A DNA stretch of 64,000 nt, taken from NCBI RefSeq assembly GCF_033473495.1, contig NC_088935.1:1550001-1614000 (forward strand). The letters run 5' to 3'. A model generated the notes under the pieces. It did no database searches, had not been told where the DNA came from, and worked only from the letters and a program-made list of their open reading frames with translations. Numbering within the stretch: position 1 is the first letter of the stretch; every line of letters begins with the position of its first letter. The stretch comes from Cercospora beticola (Eukaryota > Ascomycota > Dothideomycetes > Mycosphaerellales > Mycosphaerellaceae). A program made the translations under genes and the position numbers. Positions 30,388 through 39,793 of this stretch are shown piece after piece.

Positions 30388-33300
30388 TCAGATAATCAGG
30401 TCCGCCAGTCCACTTGCATCCTGCCTGGCAATCTGTTGTCTCCTGACCCTTCCCCCACTGAAAGTTGCTTCGTAAGCCCTTTGGAAAGCAGCGATAGCCT
30501 GCAACATAGCTGCTTCCTCCTCTTCGGCGCTTCCGAGCTGTACCTCCACCTCTCTGGAAAGATTCCCTCTCCTGACGTAATGTTTGCCCTCTGCAACATA
30601 CCAGGAGTTTGCGGACTCTTGGACTTGTCTTTCGGCGAAAGCTTTTGTGTCAGGCCAGGGGCACGGACTCGGTGTGTCTAGATGCGTCCTATTCGTTTCG
30701 TCCAGTGACATCGCGCCTTCGAGGTGATCCTTGAGCTCATCGCACTGTGCATACAGTGCTCGAATGAGCTTCAGGAGGTCTTTGCCATATGATGAAAGCC
30801 TTTGAATGCAGGTGATGATTGGCAATGCGGCCGAGCAGACAGAGTAGATAGCGGAGATGACACATAAAGCCGATGGCTGTCCATCGAGGTCGTTCCGTGA
30901 AAGGACAGTATCGCACTGGCCTTTGAAGCTTCGCAAGATAGCTGTCAAGGTAGCGACCGTAGCTTTCAGGCTGGAGTCAGAGTCGATATCAAAGTTGTAT
31001 AGCACATCTCGAACGACGAGTTCGCAAGCCTGCAGTAGCGGGAGTGAGAGCATCCATCCAGGTGGCGAGCTGAGAGCTATATCGAAGTACGCTGGAAATA
31101 TGCTTGTCAGCAGCACATATCGTAGCGTTGGCGCACTGCTGTCGCCCGTCTCGGGCTCGTCAGACATGGCTGTCGCTATCTGACTGACGAGATATTGCTG
31201 TTGTCGATCCACCACGGCGCGTTCGATGACGGACTGCATAAACATTGTCAACTCTCTTCGCGGGCCAGATTCAGCGAGCTTTAGAGCGTAGCCCTTGAGC
31301 TTGCCGACCACATATGTCGGATCCGCTGCTGGAAGAGGGAAAGCACTCGAGTCGGTGAAGAACTTGTCCACAGGACAAAAGTCGGCAGTGTGCTGTTGCA
31401 AGAATGAGACCACCTGTTGAACAAACTCCACGTAGGCACCTTGTACGCTGCCCTCTGCGACATCAGCGCTACCATTAGCCTGCAACTCCTGGTAATTGTG
31501 TTTCATGGTCTGCATCAAGCGACGAAGCATCTCTGTGTATCGGGTCCGGACACATTGTGCCTGGGTAGGAACATTGTGTCTGACCCGCGTTAAAGCACGC
31601 CGCATGTTGTTTAAGGTTGATGAGATCAAAGTCAGTCGCCGCTGCCGTAGGTCCTCCAACGAGATGATATACCGCCCACTTCGAACGTCTCTGGCAAAGG
31701 GGAGATTCTGTAGCAACAACTCGGATTCACAGCGGTTCAGGAGTGCGCTCGTTAAGCTATGCTGAAACTTGAGTAATGCCTCTCGTTCTACGAGGGACAA
31801 CAGCCAGCTTGTGATGATGCTTTCGAGCGCGGCATCATCGACGTTCGGCTGCTCTACAATGCGCGACATGTAGTACGGCGTGAACTTCCGCTTTTGCTTC
31901 GTGTCGCGCATTTGTGTCCAGCTGTTGGGCGAGTAGTCATCAACGTAACTCAGCCAGCTCTTTTCGCCATTGCTGACCAGATCCCTGCCCATGCGAATCC
32001 AGATGCGAACGACGTGCTCCAGAAGCGTATCGTCAGGGGGCACGTCTGCGCCGAAAATGTTTGACAAGAAAGAGCCGACGTGTGCCTGAAGATCTCTGGC
32101 GGTTGTTGCAGGCAATGACGAATCTGCCTCATCAGCCCCGACAAGTTCATCGAGAGCACTAAAGTCTCCGAAGTCTTGACTGTCGTTGCTAGTGATCTGA
32201 CTCTCTCCTGATGCGGCCAGTCGATGCGCAGTGTCAAAGGCGGCGTCAATGACATGCAGGGCTTCCTTCACTGTACTAAGCAAGCGGCGCTGTGAGGTAT
32301 CGAAAAGCTCAAAAATCGTCCAGAAGTTGGTATCTTGCATTAGCTTCTGCATCACAACAACGCTGGAAGCTGCACTGACTGCTCTCTTGAGTCCAGCGAG
32401 GGCAGTAGCGAGGGTTGTTGCAATTTGCAGTTGGTTGTTGGCAATGGTACCGTGCAAGAACGCTTCGCCAATATCTGCTCCCATGCCTCTTGCATGATGG
32501 AAGTCATGCTCGGCCTCAGATCTGGCGAGCCGGTATTGCATGATCGTCAGTCGCAGTATCTCCGAGAACCAGACGGTCAGGGGCTGTAGTTTTCCAGCAG
32601 GTTCCTGAGTCGAAGCCTGGAAGACAGTGAGCATAGTCCATGCGTTGACGTTCAATTGACATGCTTTGCGATGCCAGTTGGCGTGGTCTACGAGGTTTCT
32701 GAGTATATCAACGCCAGGCCGATATCCCGGAGGCGAGGCATAGTATAGAGTGCACAGAAGGTCATGATGGTTGCGAAGGGCATCGACATCGCTCTGCTGC
32801 ATGTCCTTTTCCTTCGGATACGTGCGCCCATGGGTCGGAATCATGCGATATGTGATGCTGGAGCCGATCTTCCTATCATTGTATACACTTCGCTCGCGCA
32901 TCGCCACCAGCCCTTTGACCAGTGTCTTGAGAAAGATGTGAAATGACAAGTCATCGGGCTGAATGTCCAGTGACGGCAAAAGATTGAGCTCCTCAAGGAA
33001 TTGTGGCGAGCCTTTGCATTCCTCATTCTTCAGCAGCATTCGACTTTGTTTAGAGAAGAAGTCGTAGATGCTGTAGAGCATCATCTCGCACTTTGCCCAC
33101 GGCCACTTGTCGACCAGCCTGTGACAGCGATGCAACAGAGTGCGCAAATATGAGTTTGCAGTGAAGCCCCGAACGTGGCTTGTGTTCTCGTAAAGCTCGA
33201 AGACTCGCTGTAGCAATTTGCGAACAATTGTCCAGTCTTCTTGTAGCGGCATGGAGTCAGGATTCCGCTCAACTACCCCTCTGGCATCGATGTATAATAC

Positions 33301-36300
33301 AGGAAGCACAGTAAACAGGTTGTGCCAGACTCCGTCAAGGTCCTTGACGCTAATCATGCTGTGGATGTCCGAGTCCAGGACTTCCCCAATCGTCTGCCAC
33401 ACAGTAGAATTATGTCCAAGATGACGCGATGTGTGGGCGAGGATGATGATCGTAGTCGCGGCAGAGTGTTCGATACAGTCTTCGGTCGTTCGCATTACCT
33501 GGCACCAGTTTCGAAGGACATCGAAACTGCCCGCTAAAGCGTGCTTTGCGAGAGATTTGGCGGACCCTTCTAGAAGTCCCAGTAATGGTGGCCCAGTTTG
33601 CCGATGCACGTTCGGTCTGGCATTGATCTGGACCGCCTGAGCCGCTAAGACAACCTGATACTGCATGACAAGTGAGAATGTATCATGCATGAGTGCAGCA
33701 TCGGCATGACATTCTGCAATGGCTTCCGCCAGCTCCCCAATGAGGCGTTGAAGACTTTGAACGCATTCATCGCGATCGACTGGGTCCTCGAAGTACAAGC
33801 ACTTGGAGCAGTACCGTACAACAGAGCGCAGAAGGTAGGCAATTGACTCATTCACCTCTGCAGGAATGCTTGCCCCTGCTGACCCAGCATGGCATTTACT
33901 CAATGCTTCTCGGATCACCGCAGGTATTCTTGAGAATGATGTGGCGACTTCCTCGTTCCAAGCTGACCATGAAACGATCGATCGGTCCAAGTGTACGCTG
34001 ATGTGATTGCGCGGAGAATCTAGGCTTAAAGATGCCAGATTTATCGCATCGTAGAAGTCACCACTCCCAATGAAGCTGTCTGGTCCAAACAAGGGTCGAG
34101 GCGGCAACTGCTTGACGTCGAAATCAACAGGATAACCAGTTCCGAACGCACCTAGTCCTTGGAGCACAGGTTTCGAGATGTCAGTCACGGGCTCTACTTC
34201 GACCACGTCTTCTACGAAGTCAATGACCGCATCGTCGCCTTGCCAATGCTGATGCTCTTCGACCTCAAGCTTTCGAGCTTGCCGCTTTCTTCGCCTGTGC
34301 GGGAGCAAAACTTTTGGTTGTTCGTCCGATGCTAGCGGTATATGATCAGCTGCAGCAAGGCTGTCGTGTTCAGTTGTAGGTGATATGCTGTCTTCTTGCG
34401 CAAAGTATTTCGCAAGCTGGAAATCGGTAGTATGAGGTCGTCGCCCGCGCATAGCAACACTCTCAGTCAAGCACTGCATTCGACGCTCAAACACAGCTGC
34501 TCGATGGCGCTCATCAAAATCATGCTGTAATGACTCGAGCTGCACTGGTCGCAAGACAACTGGCCGTGAAGGCACAACTGCTCGTCTTGTTGGTTGAGTG
34601 ACATCTGCTCCACTACCTGAAGGTCGCCGGACTTGTGGTGTGCCGCGTGCGCGTTGCGTTTGGCGCATACTTGTTTTCCGGGCATCATTACGCCGCGTTG
34701 CCATTTTCCGAGCGGATGGTAAAGCATGCGGCTGGTCCGCATTTCCAGAAACTACTCTCAGAGGCTGCCGCTCAGTCATTGGACTCGGTAATGCATCTCC
34801 GGCGTCTGCGTCGCCATGAGAGTGATCTCCTTGAGGCTGCGTATGAACTCCATCTTGTCGAGGTGCCAGGGTGCCGTCTTGCCATGAACGCAGGACCGAC
34901 ATAGCCTCGCGAGTATCGTCGGCGGTCGCGAGGTGGATGATCTTGTTTGATGGCGAATGTCGACCTCGATCAGGGAGCCTCTTTGCCTGCCTCTTTGCAA
35001 GACGAATAAATGGTGGCATGCCGGCATCCGACGACGTTGTGGGACTTGCAGCATCAGCAATGCTCAACCGTACAGTGGCACGCCGTGGTTTCTTCGATGT
35101 CCTCGCTTGTCCCCCTCTCATACCACGAGCATTACCGCTTTGCTTGCGCGTTTCCCGCTCCCCTGAGAATATGTCTGCATTTCCTGCACTTTTTCGAAAC
35201 TTGTCGGTGATGCGTGGCTGTCGGGATTTCGTTTTTTCGGCTTTAGTTGAACGAGGACGGCCAGCCAGCATTGCATCTACAAAATCGCTCTCCATGGTAT
35301 CATCATCGACGGTCTCGCTCGGAGCAACGGTAAGACGATCTGCATCGAATGCCAAGTGCGACTGTTTCGGCTCTGCACGTATGAACTGTATTGAATCATC
35401 CGAATCACCACCATCATCAGACAACATGTTCACGGCAGCGGCATCGTTAGCTTTCCGGTGAGTTGACGTGATCTTCTGCGCAACACCGCGCTGTGGTGTC
35501 CAGCGCTCAGGTGAGGTCGAGCTGACCCGATGCCCTGTCAGTAGTGCAATCGGTTTGGGTTTTTGTGCTTTGAAGTCGATCCTCAGCCACGAAGCAGGTA
35601 GAACGCCTCTGATGCGCTTTTGCTCGCGACGCAATCGTCGTGCTAGCACCTCGCTTTCCGACTCGGCCTCTGACCCAGACGTCGCCCGTTCCTCGGCGCT
35701 CGACAAAGCATCAGGGCTGTGTGTTCGGTTGCGTGAGCCGCGAGGTCTCGAAACCGATTCTGTGGAGGCATTCTCGTTGATTTGACCTTTTTTGACTTCG
35801 GACGAGAAATGTGGCGTTGGTAGCGGCGCAGGGCTCAATCCACGAGGACGCTGAAAACCAGAAGCTGTCTGTTGCATAGGCTGTCTCAGTGGTCCTGGAG
35901 TGCTAGTCTCGCTCGACGTTTGCGGAGGGGATGGAGGAACTGAGAAACTGTCTCGTTGAGTACCAAGAGTTGAGCGTGTTGGATCCAGCATATCAAGTCT
36001 GGCAGAACGACCTTTCCCTTGACTAATCCTTCTTCGCTTGGCCGCACGTTCGGTAGCAAACTCTGCAACAGATTGCTCTTTTCTGAGTGAAGCCAGCCTG
36101 ACGTAAGCCTTGGGCCGTGAGTTCAAGGCGTCGTCCAGTCCTCCTGAGCTTGATGACTGTGGTTCAACTGGCGATTGCTGGCTACTGTCGAGCACTTGGC
36201 TTTCCTCCTCCGGCGCTTCTGCGTCAATGAGACGCACTGGCTTGATACCACGCTCCTTGCACTGTCTCTGGTACTTAGCTTTGTCGATCAGGTACGGATG

Positions 36301-37206
36301 CAGTTGGATTTCCTTCCGAGCTCGCAGACTTCGTCGTCCGGTCGTCGTTTCTGATTGTGTGTGAACGAGCATGGAGTTTCGCAGTATCTCATCGTGAACT
36401 GCGTTCTCATCTTCCAAGCTTCCGGAGACTGCCTTAGCCTTGTTGACCACAATCTGCCCATTACGCTGTTCAAAATATGCCGGTGGCGAGACTTCGCGTT
36501 CACTCAAAGGTGACGAGGGTGCAGCTGATGGGAGTCTTGGTTTTGCAGCTGCGAACAGCTCTCGCGCATCGGGAAGACTTTCTTGACTGCTGTTTTGTGT
36601 CGAGCTGACGTTGTCGCCGAAGATCAACGACGTGGACGCGGGCCTCACTGAAGACGAGTCCTTTTGACTGGTCGGAGCCGGAGACCTCTTCGAAGCTGGC
36701 GTGGGGGCTGCAGAAGGTTGTGGACTGATCGTGCGCGTCTGTTCGTGCGTCGTCCTCGTTGCAAGAATGGCTTTGGATGCTTCGCCTTGAGAGGCAGGGA
36801 TTTGTCCTACAATGCTGTTTGGAGCGGCCGCTTCTGGAGCAGAGTCTGGGCTCCCGAAGTCCGATCGCTCTCCAGAAGATGGCGGCCCACCTTGCGATGG
36901 TGAATTCGAAGCTTCGCGCTTTGAGGCTTTCGCCGGGGTCGCTCGAGTTCGTCGTGATGGCCGTGTTAGCTTCCCTTTTCGTCCATAGGTGTTTGCCACC
37001 TTCGCAGGCAGCCACGCGATCTCGTCCTCGTCGTCGGCGCCATCTTCGATTGCAAAAGGCGCAACGGAGTTGTCCTGGGCATCGGCCGCATCTTCTTTCT
37101 GCCTCACGCGTTTTATAGGTCGTTCCGGGCTTGGAGAAGATAGGTTCAGTTCGAGTTCATCGTCTTCAGAATCCTCCACCTCGCCACAATCTTGCCACCG
37201 CTTCAT
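30388..37206 (-). CDS. MUS7: Mus7/Mms22-family replication-fork repair protein
   Basis: Single open frame of 2272 residues from ATG 37206. Mms22 is the adaptor of the Rtt101-Mms1 ubiquitin ligase in budding yeast, and its S. pombe counterpart is Mus7; both are needed for replication through damaged templates and act downstream of H3K56 acetylation. The N-terminal ~1000 residues are charged, Ser-rich and disordered, starting with an acidic patch. Within them is a short conserved block, RRSLRARKEIQLHPYLIDKA followed by KYQRQCKERGIKP, and then RLASLRKEQSVAEFATERAA, typical of fungal Mus7. The C-terminal ~1250 residues are a helical solenoid-like region without enzymatic motifs. Length and layout match the fungal family. 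The absence of introns over 6.8 kb is supported only by the uninterrupted frame. Confidence 0.9.
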   Translation of the reverse strand: MKRWQDCGEVEDSEDDELELNLSSPSPERPIKRVRQKEDAADAQDNSVAPFAIEDGADDEDEIAWLPAKVANTYGRKGKLTRPSRRTRATPAKASKREASNSPSQGGPPSSGERSDFGSPDSAPEAAAPNSIVGQIPASQGEASKAILATRTTHEQTRTISPQPSAAPTPASKRSPAPTSQKDSSSVRPASTSLIFGDNVSSTQNSSQESLPDARELFAAAKPRLPSAAPSSPLSEREVSPPAYFEQRNGQIVVNKAKAVSGSLEDENAVHDEILRNSMLVHTQSETTTGRRSLRARKEIQLHPYLIDKAKYQRQCKERGIKPVRLIDAEAPEEESQVLDSSQQSPVEPQSSSSGGLDDALNSRPKAYVRLASLRKEQSVAEFATERAAKRRRISQGKGRSARLDMLDPTRSTLGTQRDSFSVPPSPPQTSSETSTPGPLRQPMQQTASGFQRPRGLSPAPLPTPHFSSEVKKGQINENASTESVSRPRGSRNRTHSPDALSSAEERATSGSEAESESEVLARRLRREQKRIRGVLPASWLRIDFKAQKPKPIALLTGHRVSSTSPERWTPQRGVAQKITSTHRKANDAAAVNMLSDDGGDSDDSIQFIRAEPKQSHLAFDADRLTVAPSETVDDDTMESDFVDAMLAGRPRSTKAEKTKSRQPRITDKFRKSAGNADIFSGERETRKQSGNARGMRGGQARTSKKPRRATVRLSIADAASPTTSSDAGMPPFIRLAKRQAKRLPDRGRHSPSNKIIHLATADDTREAMSVLRSWQDGTLAPRQDGVHTQPQGDHSHGDADAGDALPSPMTERQPLRVVSGNADQPHALPSARKMATRRNDARKTSMRQTQRARGTPQVRRPSGSGADVTQPTRRAVVPSRPVVLRPVQLESLQHDFDERHRAAVFERRMQCLTESVAMRGRRPHTTDFQLAKYFAQEDSISPTTEHDSLAAADHIPLASDEQPKVLLPHRRRKRQARKLEVEEHQHWQGDDAVIDFVEDVVEVEPVTDISKPVLQGLGAFGTGYPVDFDVKQLPPRPLFGPDSFIGSGDFYDAINLASLSLDSPRNHISVHLDRSIVSWSAWNEEVATSFSRIPAVIREALSKCHAGSAGASIPAEVNESIAYLLRSVVRYCSKCLYFEDPVDRDECVQSLQRLIGELAEAIAECHADAALMHDTFSLVMQYQVVLAAQAVQINARPNVHRQTGPPLLGLLEGSAKSLAKHALAGSFDVLRNWCQVMRTTEDCIEHSAATTIIILAHTSRHLGHNSTVWQTIGEVLDSDIHSMISVKDLDGVWHNLFTVLPVLYIDARGVVERNPDSMPLQEDWTIVRKLLQRVFELYENTSHVRGFTANSYLRTLLHRCHRLVDKWPWAKCEMMLYSIYDFFSKQSRMLLKNEECKGSPQFLEELNLLPSLDIQPDDLSFHIFLKTLVKGLVAMRERSVYNDRKIGSSITYRMIPTHGRTYPKEKDMQQSDVDALRNHHDLLCTLYYASPPGYRPGVDILRNLVDHANWHRKACQLNVNAWTMLTVFQASTQEPAGKLQPLTVWFSEILRLTIMQYRLARSEAEHDFHHARGMGADIGEAFLHGTIANNQLQIATTLATALAGLKRAVSAASSVVVMQKLMQDTNFWTIFELFDTSQRRLLSTVKEALHVIDAAFDTAHRLAASGESQITSNDSQDFGDFSALDELVGADEADSSLPATTARDLQAHVGSFLSNIFGADVPPDDTLLEHVVRIWIRMGRDLVSNGEKSWLSYVDDYSPNSWTQMRDTKQKRKFTPYYMSRIVEQPNVDDAALESIITSWLLSLVEREALLKFQHSLTSALLNRCESELLLQNLPFARDVRSGRYIISLEDLRQRRLTLISSTLNNMRRALTRVRHNVPTQAQCVRTRYTEMLRRLMQTMKHNYQELQANGSADVAEGSVQGAYVEFVQQVVSFLQQHTADFCPVDKFFTDSSAFPLPAADPTYVVGKLKGYALKLAESGPRRELTMFMQSVIERAVVDRQQQYLVSQIATAMSDEPETGDSSAPTLRYVLLTSIFPAYFDIALSSPPGWMLSLPLLQACELVVRDVLYNFDIDSDSSLKATVATLTAILRSFKGQCDTVLSRNDLDGQPSALCVISAIYSVCSAALPIITCIQRLSSYGKDLLKLIRALYAQCDELKDHLEGAMSLDETNRTHLDTPSPCPWPDTKAFAERQVQESANSWYVAEGKHYVRRGNLSREVEVQLGSAEEEEAAMLQAIAAFQRAYEATFSGGRVRRQQIARQDASGLADLII

Positions 37207-37523
37207 TTGACTGTGTAAGCATGTCTATCGATGTTTTGTAGCATGCTCGAACGTCGAAATGCGAGCTGTCGTTTGCAGAGTAGAGACACGCACATTTGAA
37301 GAGGTCGAAAGACGCGACGACGCGACTTGGGGCGTTGCAAGGGTCCACCGTCCACCAACAGCGCCAAGACAAAGTGACGCAGCCAAAGGACAGAAGGCAA
37401 CACCACCCAGACACGAGACAGACCAGCTGGCCAGGACGGTACCGATCTTTCACCCCATATCGCTGTGATTTCAGCTTCCGCCGTGTCCTCTCGTTACTGA
37501 AACTCGACCACTGCACCCTCACT
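37207..37523. other. Short bidirectional promoter between MUS7 and SEC17
   Basis: Only 317 bp separates the two divergent ATGs, so both 5' leaders and promoters must overlap here. I see no TATA box in either direction. Confidence 0.5.
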
Positions 37524-38509
37524 ATGGCACAAGACCCACGAGCGCTGCTGCAAAAGGTAGACCCCTCGGTATCGCCATCCCACCTCTTTGGCTAATCAGG
37601 TGGGTGATCAGGCAGAGAAACAAGCGCAAGCTGCCTCCGGAGGCTTCTCCTTCTTCGGCGGCAAGACACAGAAATTGGAAGAGGCCGCCGAGTTGTACAC
37701 ACAGGCCGCGAACGCATTCAGACTACAGAAGGATGGCAAAGCAGCGGGGCAAGCGTTCGAGCGCGCGGCGCAAATACAACAACAGAAACTCAACGAGCCA
37801 GATGATGCCGCCAACACCTTGACCGAGGCATACAAGGCTTACAAGAAAGACGAGCCAGAGGATGCGGCGCGGGTACTTGAACAAGCAATTCAGCACTACA
37901 CAACGAAGGGCAACTTCCGAAGAGCAGCCACGCATAAGCAGAACTTGGCGGAGCTGTACGAGATCGACCTGGGAGACGACAAGCGGGCGCAGGAAGCATA
38001 CGAGACTGCAGCAGGCTGGTTTGAGACAGACGGTGCTGAGCAGTACGTACTGCTTAAACATACAATACCAATGTTCGTACTAACACTGCTACAGACTCGC
38101 CAACAAGCTGTACCTCAAGCTCGCAGACCTCGCAGCCCTCAATGGCGACTATCTCACAGCGATTTCCAACTACGAGCGCATCTCCAAATCCGCCATCAAC
38201 AACAATCTCATGAAGTGGTCTGTCAAGGAGTACTTCCTCAAAGCCGGAATCTGCCACCTCGCCAACAACGACAATGTCGCTACGAAACGTGCCATCGAAT
38301 CCTACCGCGTTCTCGACCCGGCCTTTGAGCAAACACGAGAACACCAACTACTCGCAGATTTGGCCGAAGCTGTGGAGGAAGGCGACCAGGAGAAGTTCGC
38401 GGACAAGCTGTTCCAGTATGACCAAATGTCAAAGCTGGACAAGTGGAAGACGACGCTGCTGTTGAAGGTCAAGGACAATATTCAAAGCCAGGAGGAAGAC
38501 TTTGCATAG
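37524..38509 (+). CDS. SEC17: Alpha-SNAP, vesicular fusion protein Sec17
   Basis: Three exons, 37524-37556, 37600-38042 and 38095-38509, give 296 residues, the usual size. Alpha-SNAP binds SNARE complexes and recruits the ATPase NSF/Sec18 so that spent SNAREs are pulled apart after membrane fusion. Visible features are the start MAQDPRALLQK, the membrane-contact loop GGFSFFGGKTQKLEEAA, TPR-like helix pairs, and the conserved end MSKLDKWKTTLLLKVKDNIQ followed by acidic residues. The first intron is very short (43 nt) and contains an in-frame stop, so it must be removed; the second is 52 nt and its junction rebuilds EQLANKLYLKLADLAALNGD. Diverges from MUS7 at a 317-bp promoter. Confidence 0.95.
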
Positions 38510-38716
38510 TCGAATGCTGGGGCGCGGGCGCGGGCGTTGGTGTTGGGCCAATATGCCGGGCGGAGTAGTACCGTTAGAGCAAGAAACCAGATACCCTTTC
38601 ACGACATATTTGCGGCTGCAGTCGTTTGGCCTGTGTAGCGCGATCTTGTGTCTTATTCGACTTCCGTGTTTCCAGTCCGGTGGCAGAGGCGGGCAAGCTT
38701 GTGCATTCTCTATGCT

Positions 38717-39174
38717 TCACTTGCCATTCTCCTCTTTACGCTCCGTAACACCAGATGCTGCTTTTCCAGTATTGCCGTCTCCATTTGTCTTGGTCGCAGG
38801 CTCACCAGAAGACCAAAACCACTGCCTTATTCCCCACGCAAAGCCTCCCCGTCCTTGATCCTCCCCAATAGCCTGCTTCTTCGCCTCTTTCAGATCGCTG
38901 AGAATGGCCCTGCTCAATTGTGTATCTTTCTCTCTCGCATTGTCACCTTCAGTCCCATGCTGCGCCTCGAATGTCCCAGCCTTTCTCTCCGCCTCTTCTT
39001 CCAGTGCTGGCACAAAGGTTGTGTAAGCTGCGATGAGATAGCATGTCAGTATCACAATCTTGACAACCTCGCCTCACGCGTTTCGCTAGAGATCAACGTG
39101 GTAGTCCAGTACGTACCAGTAGCGATTCCGCATACAGTCGCTAGCGCTGCGCCTGCCACATTCCCGCCTCGCAT
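38717..39174 (-). CDS. Small hypothetical protein with N-terminal hydrophobic segment
   Basis: Two exons, 39174-39117 and 39027-38717, would encode 122 residues. The intron (89 nt) has GTACGT and CAG ends, and the joined sequence reads MRGGNVAGAALATVCGIATA followed by YTTFVPALEEEAERK. That is a Gly/Ala-rich hydrophobic segment, then a charged helix, then FAWGIRQWFW and a hydrophilic tail rich in Gly, Lys and Glu. A small single-pass membrane protein is likely, possibly of an organelle inner membrane. I do not recognise the family. Reading straight through exon 2 from ATG 39055 is possible but gives a less natural N-terminus. Tail-to-tail with SEC17, 207 bp apart. Confidence 0.6.
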
Positions 39175-39793
39175 ACTGGATGATGTGGAACGATGAATCG
39201 GAGAGTATGTTGTGAAAGCTCCATGAGCGCATGGACAATGGGATCATGCATGCGGCTAAGTTGAAAGTGGAGACTTTCGCGCTTTAAGGTTCAGCCGCAT
39301 TGGATTCTCAGGCTTCTTCAGATGGAATGACAAGCACTATACCAAGATCAATTTTTTTTTCTACATCCTCAGATTCAGCAGGAGGAAGCTCATCATTGGC
39401 CTCAAAAGCGTTAGTGTGAGAAGTGATTGTTGCGAAGATGCTACCCAGATATGAACTGAAAGACAGTCGATTCGTGTATAGCGGTGATTGCGACTGATCT
39501 CTCTACAACGTATGCCCTCACAGCAACGCAGTCGCGTCCACGGCACTCTGTACGCGTCCGTTGTATTCTTACAGACGCGCTGATCATTATGCGTAACTCT
39601 CCATGATAGATTCATCCAGCAATGCGTGCAATATGCCGCGCCGTCTCTCAGCGGTTTCTAGCCTCCATGACTTCTGGTCAGAGACTCCGTCTTGCGTTCA
39701 AAGAACGCCTCGCCATGCATTAACGCTACACATGTCATGCTCTCAAATACCAAATATACGACGAGCAAACCCCTCAAGACGTCGGCTTAAACG
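39175..39793. other. Intergenic region between the small gene and HST4
   Basis: Promoter of the small gene plus 3' flank of HST4. It contains a run of nine T at 39352-39360 and short open frames without motifs. Nothing else seen. Confidence 0.4.
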
